Shown: positions 19,200-29,481 of the stretch, in pieces
Layout of the letters: each line of letters begins with the position of its first letter
Position numbering within the stretch: position 1 is the first letter of the stretch
DNA from: Beijerinckiaceae bacterium
GTDB taxonomy: Bacteria; Pseudomonadota; Alphaproteobacteria; Rhizobiales; Beijerinckiaceae
NCBI GenBank assembly: GCA_027532775.1
Contig: JAPZTO010000002.1
Coordinates: 744,001 to 808,000, forward strand
Reading direction: 5' to 3'
DNA length: 64,000 bases
Translations under genes and position numbers: made by a program
Notes under the pieces: generated by a model
Told to the model about the DNA's origin: nothing
Databases searched by the model: none
The model's input: the letters and a program-made list of their open reading frames with translations, nothing else

Positions 19200-20777
19200 T
19201 CAGATATCGAGATCGAACTGATCGGGCGAGGCCTTTGCCGGCTTCGCCTCGGGCGTGGCGGGTCGGGTGGCCTGCTCCATCGCGCGGGCATCGGAGGGAT
19301 GGCGCTTCCGGCTCCCATGGCGCTGATAGACGCGCCGGGCTTCCCCGCCATAGCCGTCCAGGCGGCGCAAGGCGCCGAGCAGAGCGCGTGCCTCGCGTGC
19401 GGCGACTTCGTGATCGACAATGCGAAGCGGATAATCCAGCCCGATCCGGCACCGGCTGGCCGCCTGCTGGGCCGCATCCATCCGCCAGGGCTCCTGCAGA
19501 AGGGCCAGCGGCACCTCGGCGAGTTCGGGAACCCATTTGCGGGTGAAGATACCATCAGGATCCTGGTCAAGGCCCTGTTTGACGGGGTTATAGATCCGCG
19601 GCGTGTTGATGCCGGTATGGCCGGATTGCATCTGGACCTGCGGCCAGTGGATGCCCGGTTCGTAATCCGTGAAGGACCGCGCGAGATGGAGCCCCGTCTC
19701 GGCCCAGTCGAGCGCGAGATGATAGCTTGCGAAGGCCTGCACCATCGCCCGCATGCGGAAATTCAGCCAGCCCGTAGCGGCCAGCGCGCGCATGCAGGCA
19801 TCGAGGAAGGGAAAGCCAGTGCGGCCCTCAGCCCAGGCCAGGAGATGCGGGTGATCCGGCGGCGTCGGCTGGCGGTTCGCTTCGTGCAGCCGGTGCTGGG
19901 AACGAAATTCCAGCGAGGGCTCGCTTTCGAGCTTCTGGATAAAGTGGCAATGCCAATGCAGCCGCGCGATCAGGGAATCGACCGAACGCAATTCGATGGG
20001 GCGCATGTCAGGTGGCAGGCCGTTTAGGACCGACCTCTCGCGTAAAGCCCGCTGCAGGGTCTCGCGCAGCGAGATCGACCCCGTCGCAAGATGGACCGAC
20101 AGGCGCGAACAGCTCAGCTCGCCCGCCAGAGGGCTCGACATCTCGCTGGTATAGCGCCGGCCGCGCCCGGCGAAGAAGCTGTCAAGCAAGATCAGCGCCG
20201 CCCGCCTTCCCCCCGGCTGCCGGCCGGGACATGGATCCTCCGCCAGCCCAAGCTCCGCTGCCTCCGGAACAGGACCAGGCTCGATCCCCTCGATCGGCGG
20301 CAAGTGGCGGGGCGGAGCCAGACAGGGCTGGCGCATGAAGTCCTCGAAGGCCCGGGACCAGTGATCGCGGGATTTCAGGCGGCGGACAACGCCGAATTGC
20401 GGCAGCTCTGTCCAGGGAATTCCAGCTTCGCGGCAGAAGGCGCCGACGGCTCTGTCGCGGGCATAGGTCCAGCTGTTGCCGGTTTCCTCATGTGACCAGA
20501 GATGCGCGATCCCGTGGCGGGCATGGAGGCGCCGGAACAGCTTGACCGCCTCGCCCTGGCGGATCACCAGCGGCTGCCCGAGGCGGGCCAGCGATCCGCG
20601 AAGATCGAACAGTCCCTCGCGGAAAACCTCCCATTGCCGGCCGGATGTATCCTGCAAGGCCCAGTAGCCCGGCTCGGCAACATAGATCGGCAGCACCGGC
20701 CCCTGCCGCGCCGCCTCAACGAGCGGCGCGTGATCGACGATCCGGAGATCGCGCTTGAACCAGACCACTTGGAGCAT
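19200..20777 (-). CDS. cryptochrome/DNA photolyase family protein
   Basis: MLQVVWFKRDLRIVDHAPLVEAA; FPFLDACMRALAATGWLNFRMRAMVQAFASYHL; DYEPGIHWPQVQMQSGHTGINTPRIYNPVKQGLDQDPDGIFTRKWVPEL. Confidence 0.9.
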   Translation of the reverse strand: MLQVVWFKRDLRIVDHAPLVEAARQGPVLPIYVAEPGYWALQDTSGRQWEVFREGLFDLRGSLARLGQPLVIRQGEAVKLFRRLHARHGIAHLWSHEETGNSWTYARDRAVGAFCREAGIPWTELPQFGVVRRLKSRDHWSRAFEDFMRQPCLAPPRHLPPIEGIEPGPVPEAAELGLAEDPCPGRQPGGRRAALILLDSFFAGRGRRYTSEMSSPLAGELSCSRLSVHLATGSISLRETLQRALRERSVLNGLPPDMRPIELRSVDSLIARLHWHCHFIQKLESEPSLEFRSQHRLHEANRQPTPPDHPHLLAWAEGRTGFPFLDACMRALAATGWLNFRMRAMVQAFASYHLALDWAETGLHLARSFTDYEPGIHWPQVQMQSGHTGINTPRIYNPVKQGLDQDPDGIFTRKWVPELAEVPLALLQEPWRMDAAQQAASRCRIGLDYPLRIVDHEVAAREARALLGALRRLDGYGGEARRVYQRHGSRKRHPSDARAMEQATRPATPEAKPAKASPDQFDLDI

Positions 20778-20943
20778 GCCGGACCCCCGCACCCGGAAAT
20801 CTGCCTGCGAGGCAACTCCGGGCTGAAGGTTGTGGCATGGCCGATCCGGGCGCGGGCATGCGACGGTTTGTCTCATCCTGCACGTCGAACTGCCCGGCTT
20901 GCGCGCGGAGCCCCGGGGCGCCATGCCAGCCGGCGGGCGACGT

Positions 20944-21630
20944 TCAGTTGCAGGTCGTCAATTGCCGCGCGCAGGTCACGGCAGGCGGTGTCTCGCCCTC
21001 TCTGGCATCGCGAACCAGCCAGCCCCGGCCGAGTTCCTTTCCATCGATGGTCCTCAGGGTCGCCTCGACATTGCGCCCGCTGCAGCCGTGCATCTGAACG
21101 ACGACCGCATCCGGATCACCGGCACCATCCGTTCCGGTACGCCCGAAGCGGACCGAGACGGACGCGTCGCGCGCGGGCGTGGCGCGCAAGCCGTCGCCAT
21201 TCTGGATGTGGAAGTCCAGTTGGCTGCCATGGATCCACCCGGACCCGCGAAAGACCTTGCCGAGTTTCCGATCGGGGCTGGCCGTCTCGATGTCGGATAG
21301 ATCGATTTCCCGGACGAGGAAGAACCCGTTCATGCTCGCAACCACGGAAACGGCAGCCCCCTCTTCGGGGCTTGCGACCCGCCGGCTGGCGGAAGGAACC
21401 GTTCCGAGAATGGCCGCCTTGGTTGAAGGCGCAGCCCGCACATTCGTCCTGCCCTGCGGGTCCACAGTCCAGGCCTCGAGGCTGCACCGGCTGGCCCACG
21501 GCGGAAGGGTCTGGGCGGATGCCGGCAAGCCGGACAAGGCCAACAGCAAGCCCACCAAAGCCGGGCCCGTCGGGATCCGTATCATTCGCATCGGCTCATG
21601 CTCCGTCGGGACAGCCTTCACAGCATGCAT
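20944..21630 (-). CDS. exported protein with SH3-like domain
   Basis: Signal peptide ALVGLLLALSGLPASAQ; TNVRAAPSTKAAILGTVP; FRGSGWIHGSQL. Confidence 0.7.
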   Translation of the reverse strand: MHAVKAVPTEHEPMRMIRIPTGPALVGLLLALSGLPASAQTLPPWASRCSLEAWTVDPQGRTNVRAAPSTKAAILGTVPSASRRVASPEEGAAVSVVASMNGFFLVREIDLSDIETASPDRKLGKVFRGSGWIHGSQLDFHIQNGDGLRATPARDASVSVRFGRTGTDGAGDPDAVVVQMHGCSGRNVEATLRTIDGKELGRGWLVRDAREGETPPAVTCARQLTTCN

Positions 21631-21669
21631 GGCGCGGGAACCAGCGGCAAGAGCCGAAGCCCGAACCCA

Positions 21670-23421
21670 TCAGCGAACCTCGACCGGCGTGCGGGCGAGG
21701 ATCCGCCTTCCATCCGCTGCCTCGAGAACATAGCGGATTTCATATCGCCCGGTGCGATCCGGCGCCTGCAGGGCTGCCGGAGATTGACCGGCATTTGCCG
21801 TGTAGAAATAGGTCAGCTCGCCGCTCGTTTCCTGCGAACCCTGCGGCACGAGATCAATGTAATCCTGCCCGCCATTCGGCCCGGTCCAGCTGACCGGGAT
21901 GGCCGCGCCGCGCTGCACGCTGGCCGGAGCCGACACCGTTGCCTGCGCGGCGGCGACAACCAGCAACTGGTCAGCGAGTACCCTACGGCCGCCGGCGGCC
22001 TCGAGGATGTAGCGGATGCGATAGCGCCCGGCCTGGCCGGGAACGCGCAAGGTTGACGTCTCGCCATCCGGGGATTGCTCGACATAGGCGTAGGACAGTT
22101 CGCCGGCGGCCTCTTTCTGGCCATCGGGGACGATATCGAGATAATCGCCGGCTACGGCCGGGCCACGCCAATGGACAGTCACCTCGCCACCAGCCACCGC
22201 ATTGGGCGGAAAGGCGAGGCTTGCCACGGAGGGCGTAACCTCGATCGGAATGGTGACGAGAACCTTGCGCCCGTCCGGCGCCTCGAGGACATACCGGAGG
22301 TCATAGCGCCCGGCATCGCCGGGTGCCTTCATCTGTACAGGGTTGCCGCTTTCGACATAGGCATAGGACAATTCGCCGGTAACGTCCTTGCTGCCTCGGG
22401 GGACGAGATCGACATAATCCCCCGGCCTGCCTGGCCCTTTCCACGCAACCGAGAAGGCGGTGCCGGCGGGAACGCTGGCCGGCGCATCGAGCGCATTGGG
22501 CGTATCCCCCACCATAACGCGCGTTGTTGCCAGCACATGACGACGATCAGGGCCTGCCCAGACGTAGCGCATGTCATAGGTGCCCGGCTTTCCGGGCGCC
22601 CGGATCAGCGTCGGCTTGCCCTTCTCAAGATAGACATACGACAATTCGCCGTCGACGGCCTTTGAGCCCACCGGGACGATATCAATATAGTCCAGGTTTG
22701 CGGCGGGGCCGGTCCAGTCCACGGCGAAGCTCTGGCCGATGACCGGCTTCGCCTTGGTGGCGACCGTCGCCGCCGGAAGCTTCACGGGCGGAGCCGCTTC
22801 AGGCCGCGGCGGCACGCTCACGGTCCGGCGGAGGGCATCCTGCAATTCCCCGGCATTGCCGGCGGGAATGTACCGGCCGCCGGTTTTCTCCGCGAGACAG
22901 GCGACCTTGCGCCCCTCCTCGCGCGACAGGCCGAACCCGACGACATGCGCGGTGAACCCGACGCCTGCTTTCGCGAGTTCCTCGGCAAGGGCGCAGGGAT
23001 CGGCCTGGCAGGTCTCGACGCCATCTGTAATCAGGACAACCGTGGCCTTTTCCTCGGTATAGCGCAACGAGACAGCCGCCTGGCGGACGGCTTCGGTCAA
23101 CGGCGTCTTGCCAATGAATTTCAGGCGGGCGGCAGCCTCCGACACGGCAGCCGCCTTCCCCTTTCCGGGCGGCACGACAAGCTCGATATCGGCGCAATTG
23201 CCTTTCTCGCGATGGCCATAGGCCAGCAAGCCGATTTCGGAATCGGCCGGCGTACCGGCCAGCACCGAGCGCAGCGCATCCCGCGCAATCTGGAGCTTGG
23301 GCCTGCCCTCGATCTGGCCCCACATCGAGCCGGAGGCATCAAGCACGATCAAGGTGCGCTGGGCCAGGGCGGGCCCTTGCCCGAGACAGAACAAGGCAAG
23401 CGCAAGGAGCCAGAGGCGCAT
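21670..23421 (-). CDS. exported VWA-domain protein with four C-terminal ~90-aa repeats
   Basis: Signal peptide; MIDAS TLIVLDASGSMWGQIEGRPKLQIAR; repeated WxGPxxxxDYIDIVPxGS...GELSYxYVE...APGxxGRYDxRYVLEAxDGRxVLA. Confidence 0.88.
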   Translation of the reverse strand: MRLWLLALALFCLGQGPALAQRTLIVLDASGSMWGQIEGRPKLQIARDALRSVLAGTPADSEIGLLAYGHREKGNCADIELVVPPGKGKAAAVSEAAARLKFIGKTPLTEAVRQAAVSLRYTEEKATVVLITDGVETCQADPCALAEELAKAGVGFTAHVVGFGLSREEGRKVACLAEKTGGRYIPAGNAGELQDALRRTVSVPPRPEAAPPVKLPAATVATKAKPVIGQSFAVDWTGPAANLDYIDIVPVGSKAVDGELSYVYLEKGKPTLIRAPGKPGTYDMRYVWAGPDRRHVLATTRVMVGDTPNALDAPASVPAGTAFSVAWKGPGRPGDYVDLVPRGSKDVTGELSYAYVESGNPVQMKAPGDAGRYDLRYVLEAPDGRKVLVTIPIEVTPSVASLAFPPNAVAGGEVTVHWRGPAVAGDYLDIVPDGQKEAAGELSYAYVEQSPDGETSTLRVPGQAGRYRIRYILEAAGGRRVLADQLLVVAAAQATVSAPASVQRGAAIPVSWTGPNGGQDYIDLVPQGSQETSGELTYFYTANAGQSPAALQAPDRTGRYEIRYVLEAADGRRILARTPVEVR

Positions 23422-23531
23422 CGTGATTCCTTAACTGAGGTGAACCACCCCCATGAGAGCCGGTTCACGCATCGGTGTCTACCGGAACACTACGCGGAAA
23501 GGGTCTCGCCGGCGCGTGCACAGTCCCGGTT

Positions 23532-24419
23532 TCAGGGCCGGCCGAGGGAAAGCGTATCGCGCGCGAGGACGCGCTGAAGCACGGACAGGTCGACATGCGG
23601 CAGCAGGAGCCGGCGGAAGGCCCTGTCCACCTGCCCGAACTCGTCCGCGCAGCCCTCCGCCCGGTCTGCAGGCAGGGCGCCGCGCTGGATCGCGGGGCCG
23701 AACAGCTCCGGGCTGGCGCCATAGGCCAGACACAGCGTGTTGAACATGCGCTGCAAGGGCGTGCTGTGCACATCGGCGTAATGCTTGTGATCAACGATCT
23801 TCAGGCGCTTCCGGCGCAGCGACGGGAAATCGCGGATGCCCGCCTCGTTGAGGTAGATATAGACGATCCCGGCGACGAGCTGCGGGGTGTCCTGACGGCC
23901 GAGGCTCAGCAGCATATAGGCCGCGACCTGATCGGCTGCATCCTCCTCGCGCCCGAGCAGCGGGATATCGAGATAGGCGAACAGGGCGTGGGCGCCCTCG
24001 TGCAGGAATACATCCATCAACGCACCGGAAATGGCGTGATGCTCGCTCACCCATTCCGGGCGCCGCCGGCTGGCCGCGCTTTCCATGACGTATTCGACAT
24101 ATTCGTAGCAGATGGTCACGGCATCGCCTTCGAACCAGGCATTGACCTCGCCGTCGCAGCCGGCGGTGCGGAAGGTCAGTGGCCGCGGCAGGCGGAAAGG
24201 CGAGAGCAGGGTCTGGACCCGCTCGAGAACCTGCTTCTGGCGCAGAAGCTCAAGGATCGGCTGATGTTTCGGGTCGGTTGGCAGGGCATATTCGATCAGG
24301 ATCCGGCCGGGTTCGGCGGTTTGGGCCCGGGCATTGCCGACCGTCAGGATCACGGCGACAGCATGCGCTGCCAGCATCCATGCAAGGGCCCGCAGGCCCG
24401 ATCCTCCGAAGATGCGCAT
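23532..24419 (-). CDS. exported DUF4344-like putative zinc metallopeptidase
   Basis: Signal-like N-terminus; HHAISGALMDVFLHEGAHALFAYLDIPLLGREEDAADQVAAYMLL (HEGAH plus downstream E/D). Confidence 0.75.
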   Translation of the reverse strand: MRIFGGSGLRALAWMLAAHAVAVILTVGNARAQTAEPGRILIEYALPTDPKHQPILELLRQKQVLERVQTLLSPFRLPRPLTFRTAGCDGEVNAWFEGDAVTICYEYVEYVMESAASRRRPEWVSEHHAISGALMDVFLHEGAHALFAYLDIPLLGREEDAADQVAAYMLLSLGRQDTPQLVAGIVYIYLNEAGIRDFPSLRRKRLKIVDHKHYADVHSTPLQRMFNTLCLAYGASPELFGPAIQRGALPADRAEGCADEFGQVDRAFRRLLLPHVDLSVLQRVLARDTLSLGRP

Positions 24420-24492
24420 GCGCCCCCCTCCCCTGCGCCGGATCAGCCCGGCATCCTGCGGCGCACCGGCGTCCGATTGATGAGTATACGTC

Positions 24493-25896
24493 CTAGTTGC
24501 CGCCGGTCAGCGCGGCCGGCGCCAGGATCTCATCAAGCCGTGCCTTGTCGAGAAGGCCACGCTTGATCACGAGATCATACACGCTCGCGCCGGTTTCCAG
24601 AGCTTCCTTGGCGATCGACGTCGCGTTGACATAACCGATATGCGGGTTGAGCGCCGTCACGATCCCGATCGAGTTCTCGACCATGCCGCGGAGCCGCGCG
24701 GCATTGGCCGTGATCCCGGTGACGCAGCGATCCGCGAGGACGCGGCAGGCCGCCTCGAGGTGATTGACGCTCTTGAACAGGCTGTGCGCGATGACGGGCT
24801 CGAAAGCGTTGAGCTGCAATTGCCCGGCTTCGGCGGCAAAGCTGATCGTCATGTCGTTGCCGATCACCTCGAAAGCCACCTGGTTGACGACTTCGGGAAT
24901 AACCGGATTGACCTTGCCGGGCATGATCGAGGAGCCGGCCTGCATCGGCGGAAGGTTGATCTCGTTGAAGCCTGCCCGGGGACCGGAGGACAGCAGACGA
25001 AGATCGTTGCAGGTCTTCGAGAGCTTGACCGCCACGCGTTTAAGTACGCCCGAAAGCTGGACGAAGCTGCCGCAATCCTGCGTCGCCTCGACAAGGTTCA
25101 CCGCCGTCTGCAGCGGGATGCCGGTGAGCTGGACGAGGTGCCGGCACACGCAAGCCGCATAGCCGGGCGGCGCGTTGAGGCCGGTTCCGATGGCCGTCGC
25201 GCCCATGTTGATCTCGCAGATCAGGCTGGTGGCCTCGCGCAGGCGCTGCTCGTCCTCGCCGAGCATGACGGCATAGGTCGAGAATTCCTGGCCGAGCGTC
25301 ATCGGCACGGCATCCTGGAGCTGCGTGCGCCCCATCTTGATGATCTCGCGGAACTCGACGACCTTCTCCTCGAAAGCGTGGCGCAGATGGGCCATCGCGT
25401 CGATGAGGCGCATCACGCCGGCATAGGCCGCGATCTTCAGGGCTGTGGGATAGACATCGTTCGTGCTCTGGCTGAGATTGACATGCTCGTTGGGATGCAG
25501 GGCCTTGTAGTCGCCCTTGGGGTAGCCCATCAGTTCGAGCGCCCGGTTGGCGATGACCTCGTTGGCATTCATGTTGGTCGAGGTGCCGGCACCGCCCTGG
25601 ATGACATCGACGATGAAGAATTCATGCAACCGGCCCTCACGGATTTCCCGGCAGGCCATGGCAATGGCTTCGGCACGCTGGGCCGAGAGCAGCCCGAGTT
25701 CGGCATTGGCCAGAGCGGCAGCCTGCTTGATGACCGCCAGCGCGCGGATCAGATCGGGATAGATCGAGATCGGCGTTCCGGTAATGGGGAAATTCTCGAC
25801 CGCCCGAAGAGTGTGGATGCCGTAATAGGTCTCTGCGGGGATATCACGCGGGCCAAGCAGATCGGTTTCGGTGCGGCAGAGGGTCGGGACGGACAT
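24493..25896 (-). CDS. aspA: aspartate ammonia-lyase
   Basis: ETDLLGPRDIPAETYYGIHTLRAVENFPITG; GSSIMPGKVNPVIPEVVNQVAFEVIGND; TQDCGSFVQLSGVLKRVAVKLSK. Confidence 0.93.
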   Translation of the reverse strand: MSVPTLCRTETDLLGPRDIPAETYYGIHTLRAVENFPITGTPISIYPDLIRALAVIKQAAALANAELGLLSAQRAEAIAMACREIREGRLHEFFIVDVIQGGAGTSTNMNANEVIANRALELMGYPKGDYKALHPNEHVNLSQSTNDVYPTALKIAAYAGVMRLIDAMAHLRHAFEEKVVEFREIIKMGRTQLQDAVPMTLGQEFSTYAVMLGEDEQRLREATSLICEINMGATAIGTGLNAPPGYAACVCRHLVQLTGIPLQTAVNLVEATQDCGSFVQLSGVLKRVAVKLSKTCNDLRLLSSGPRAGFNEINLPPMQAGSSIMPGKVNPVIPEVVNQVAFEVIGNDMTISFAAEAGQLQLNAFEPVIAHSLFKSVNHLEAACRVLADRCVTGITANAARLRGMVENSIGIVTALNPHIGYVNATSIAKEALETGASVYDLVIKRGLLDKARLDEILAPAALTGGN

Positions 25897-26068
25897 GGGG
25901 GCTGGCCTCGGTTTCAATGCCCCCGCGCGCTTTGCCGCCGGGGAGCGAATGCAACAAGGCCACCGTCCCCCGATTCCTGCAACCGGAGGCAACCCTTTTC
26001 CTCAGAAACCCGGGAGTTTGGGTACCTTACCGGCTGGAATTCATGACTCCCGGGGCCAAGCAGGCCTG

Positions 26069-26332
26069 GGGCGAAAACTCATAAGGGAGGCGCATTTGAT
26101 GGGTGTTTCGGGGCGAAAATGGCCGGAAGCGGCGCGCAGCCTTGACGTCTGTCAGGGCAAAAGCCGGTTTCGAGGCAGTTTCTCGCCGAAACCCCACCGC
26201 AGGCGCGGTGAACTTGGATCATCTTTCGCGTCCTTTCCCTCCCAAACCCGACGGTTTGCTTCGGGAAAGCCCACGAAACCTGATCGCCAAATTCCCTAGC
26301 GTCAAATGTCGCCTCCTTCATGAGCTTTCGCC

Positions 26333-26333
<1 letters not shown>
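26069..26333. repeat. non-coding ~265-bp element bounded by imperfect ~33-bp terminal inverted repeats
   Basis: Left arm GGGCGAAAACTCATAAGGGAGGCGCATTTGATG (26069-26101). Right arm, read on the minus strand, GGGCGAAAGCTCATGAAGGAGGCGACATTTGACG (26333-26300). 29 identities, 4 transitions, 1 gap. Confidence 0.6.
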
Positions 26334-27085
<752 letters not shown>

Positions 27086-27094
27086 GTTGGTTCC

Positions 27095-27784
27095 TCAACG
27101 GATGATCGCTGTCCGGGCCTGAAGCCGCCGGACCAGCAGCGAGGCCAGGAACGAGATCAGGAAATAGACAAGCGCAGCAAAGAGATACATTTCGATCAGG
27201 CGGCCATCGCGCTGCGCTACTTTCGAGGCTGCGCCGAGGAAATCCGTGATCGAGATGACATAGACGAGCGAGGTATCCTGAAACAGCACGATGGTCTGGG
27301 TCAGGATGACCGGCAGCATGTTGCGCAGGGCCTGCGGCACGACGACATAGCTCATCACCTGCCGATAGCTCAGGCCGAGGGCATAGCCGGCCGAAAGCTG
27401 CCCCTTCGGCACGGACTGGATGCCGGCACGCATGATTTCGGAGAAATAGGCGGCCTCGAACAGGGTGAAGGTGATCAGCGCCGAGGCAAAGGCGCCGACT
27501 TCCACCGGGCGCTCCGTGCGCAGGATCGCCTGCCCGATATAGGGCACGAGGAAGTAGAACCAGAAGATCACCAGCACAAGCGGCAGCGAACGCATCAGGT
27601 TCACGTAGCCTGTGGCGAACAGCGCGATGCCGGGAAGGGTGGAGAGGCGCATCAACGCCAGAAGCGTGCCGAGCACCAGCCCGCCCAACGCCGCGAGCGC
27701 GGTCAGGGTGAGCGTGAAGACCATGCCTTCCTTGAGAAGGTAGGGCAATGTCTTGAGAATGATATCGAAATCAAACTGGAACAT
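27095..27784 (-). CDS. gltK: amino-acid ABC transporter permease (GltK-like)
   Basis: HisM-type permease: VNLMRSLPLVLVIFWFYFLVP; EIMRAGIQSVPKGQLSAGYALGLSYRQVMSYVVVPQALRNMLP. Confidence 0.9.
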   Translation of the reverse strand: MFQFDFDIILKTLPYLLKEGMVFTLTLTALAALGGLVLGTLLALMRLSTLPGIALFATGYVNLMRSLPLVLVIFWFYFLVPYIGQAILRTERPVEVGAFASALITFTLFEAAYFSEIMRAGIQSVPKGQLSAGYALGLSYRQVMSYVVVPQALRNMLPVILTQTIVLFQDTSLVYVISITDFLGAASKVAQRDGRLIEMYLFAALVYFLISFLASLLVRRLQARTAIIR

Positions 27785-27787
27785 CGG

Positions 27788-28519
27788 TCATTTCCCGGTG
27801 ACATAGCCCGGAACGGCCACTGCCCGTTCGAGCCTTCGCATCAGAAACGTCAGGGCAGCATTGAGCGCGAGGTAGATCAGCGTCGCCGCGGTGAAGGCCT
27901 CGAACACCTGGAAGGAGTATTCCTGCATGGCCCGTGTGCGCGCCGTGAGCTCCATCAGGCCGATCGTCAGCGCCACAGAGGTGTTCTTGACCGTGTTGAG
28001 CAACTCGGAAGTGAGCGGAGGCAGGATGATGCGGAACGCCATTGGCAGGAGAACGTAGCGGTAGGTCTGCGCGGTGGTCAGGCCGAGCGCCGTACCCGCC
28101 ATGGACTGGCCGCGCGGCAGGGAGCGGATGCCTGCCTTGACCTGTTCGGCAACGCGGGACGACATGAACAGCCCGACCCCGATCGCCCCTGTCCAGAAGG
28201 ACGCATTGGGAAGGGTTTTCAGCCAGATCCCTGCAGCCCTCGGCAGAAGTTCGGGCAGCACGAAATACCAGAGGAAAAGCTGCACCAGCAGCGGGATGTT
28301 CCGGAAAAACTCGACCCAGGCATCGCCGGCAAGAACCAGAGCCCGGCCCGGCAAGGTGCGGATCACCCCGATGATCGAGCCGAAGACCAGAGCAATCACC
28401 GCAGCAAGGGCTGCGGCTGCCAGCGTCCAGCGCAGGCCCATCAGCAGCATGTCGAGATAGGTGCCGGTGCCTTCGGGATTGAGCTCCCAGAAGATACCCC
28501 AGTTCCAGTTATAGTTCAT
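27788..28519 (-). CDS. gltJ: amino-acid ABC transporter permease (GltJ-like)
   Basis: MNYNWNWGIFWELNPEGTGTYLDMLLMGLRWTLAAA; WVEFFRNIPLLVQLFLWYFVLPELLP. Confidence 0.9.
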   Translation of the reverse strand: MNYNWNWGIFWELNPEGTGTYLDMLLMGLRWTLAAAALAAVIALVFGSIIGVIRTLPGRALVLAGDAWVEFFRNIPLLVQLFLWYFVLPELLPRAAGIWLKTLPNASFWTGAIGVGLFMSSRVAEQVKAGIRSLPRGQSMAGTALGLTTAQTYRYVLLPMAFRIILPPLTSELLNTVKNTSVALTIGLMELTARTRAMQEYSFQVFEAFTAATLIYLALNAALTFLMRRLERAVAVPGYVTGK

Positions 28520-28537
28520 GTCCAGCCCCCGCGAAGG

Positions 28538-28573
28538 GGGCAAGGGCATGCGGGGAGACGCACGCCCTTGCCC
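28538..28573 (-). terminator. strong intercistronic stem-loop after gltI-like gene
   Basis: GGGCAAGGGC(A)TGCG-gggaga-CGCA(C)GCCCTTGCCC: 10 bp, one mismatch, 4 bp, 6-nt loop. Confidence 0.65.
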
Positions 28574-28581
28574 TGCGATGT

Positions 28582-29481
28582 TCAATAGGCGGCAGGATCA
28601 GCCGAGTCCGTCGGCTTCTCGAGCATTTTCCTGAGCATCGCATTCAGCGGCACGTTGAGATTGATCCCGTTCGGGGGAATAGGGCTGAGGAACCATTTCC
28701 GGTACAGGGCCTCGCCTTCCGGGCTCTTGAACAAGGCCGCGGTGGTCCTGTCCGCCAGCGCCTTGAACGGCGCGTCATCCTTGCGGAGCATGATCCCATA
28801 GGGTTCGGGCAGGGAGAAGGCCTCGTCCGACAGTTGGTAGAGGCCGGGATCCTTGGAGGAGGCCACGAGGCTCGCCAGCAGGATGTCGTCCATGATGAAG
28901 GCTTCCGCCCGGTCGAGTTCGACCAGCAGGAACGCCGCCGCATGGTCCTTGGCTGGCAGAACGGTCATCCCGAGATTCTTCGCGACATTGGCCTCGACCA
29001 CCTGCTTCATGTTGGTCGAGCCTGCGGTAGAAACGACGGTCTTGCCGCGGAGATCCTCGATTTTCTTCAGATTCTTCGCCTTCTTCGACACGAAGGCGGA
29101 TGCGGTCAGGAAATGGGTGTTGGTATAGGCGACCTGCTTCTGCCGCTCGGCATTGTTGGTGGTCGAGCCGCATTCGAGATCGATCGTGCCGTTCGCCATC
29201 AGCGGGATCCGGGTCGAGGAGGTGACGGGAAGCAGGAGCACGTCCAGCTTGTCCATCTTCAGTTCCGCCTTCACCGCCTCGACGATCTTGCCGCAGATAT
29301 CCATCGAATAGCCGACGACCTTGGCATTGTTGTCGATATACGAGAACGGGACCGAACTCTCGCGATGCCCAAGGGTGATCGCCCCGGTTTCCTTGATCTT
29401 CTTCAGCGTGCCCGTAAGGTCCTGGGCAGAGGCAAGTCCCGGCAGCGCCAGCAGCGCTACGGCAATTCCGAACAGTTTCAT
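28582..29481 (-). CDS. gltI: Glu/Asp-type ABC transporter substrate-binding protein
   Basis: GTLKKIKETGAITLGHRESSVPFSYIDNNAKVVGYSMDICGKIVEAVKAEL; signal peptide. Confidence 0.9.
   Translation of the reverse strand: MKLFGIAVALLALPGLASAQDLTGTLKKIKETGAITLGHRESSVPFSYIDNNAKVVGYSMDICGKIVEAVKAELKMDKLDVLLLPVTSSTRIPLMANGTIDLECGSTTNNAERQKQVAYTNTHFLTASAFVSKKAKNLKKIEDLRGKTVVSTAGSTNMKQVVEANVAKNLGMTVLPAKDHAAAFLLVELDRAEAFIMDDILLASLVASSKDPGLYQLSDEAFSLPEPYGIMLRKDDAPFKALADRTTAALFKSPEGEALYRKWFLSPIPPNGINLNVPLNAMLRKMLEKPTDSADPAAY

Noticed and set aside
26079-26299. Short ORFs on both strands inside the TIR element
   Set aside because: No protein-like composition or recognised family; both strands open by chance over a structured non-coding region.
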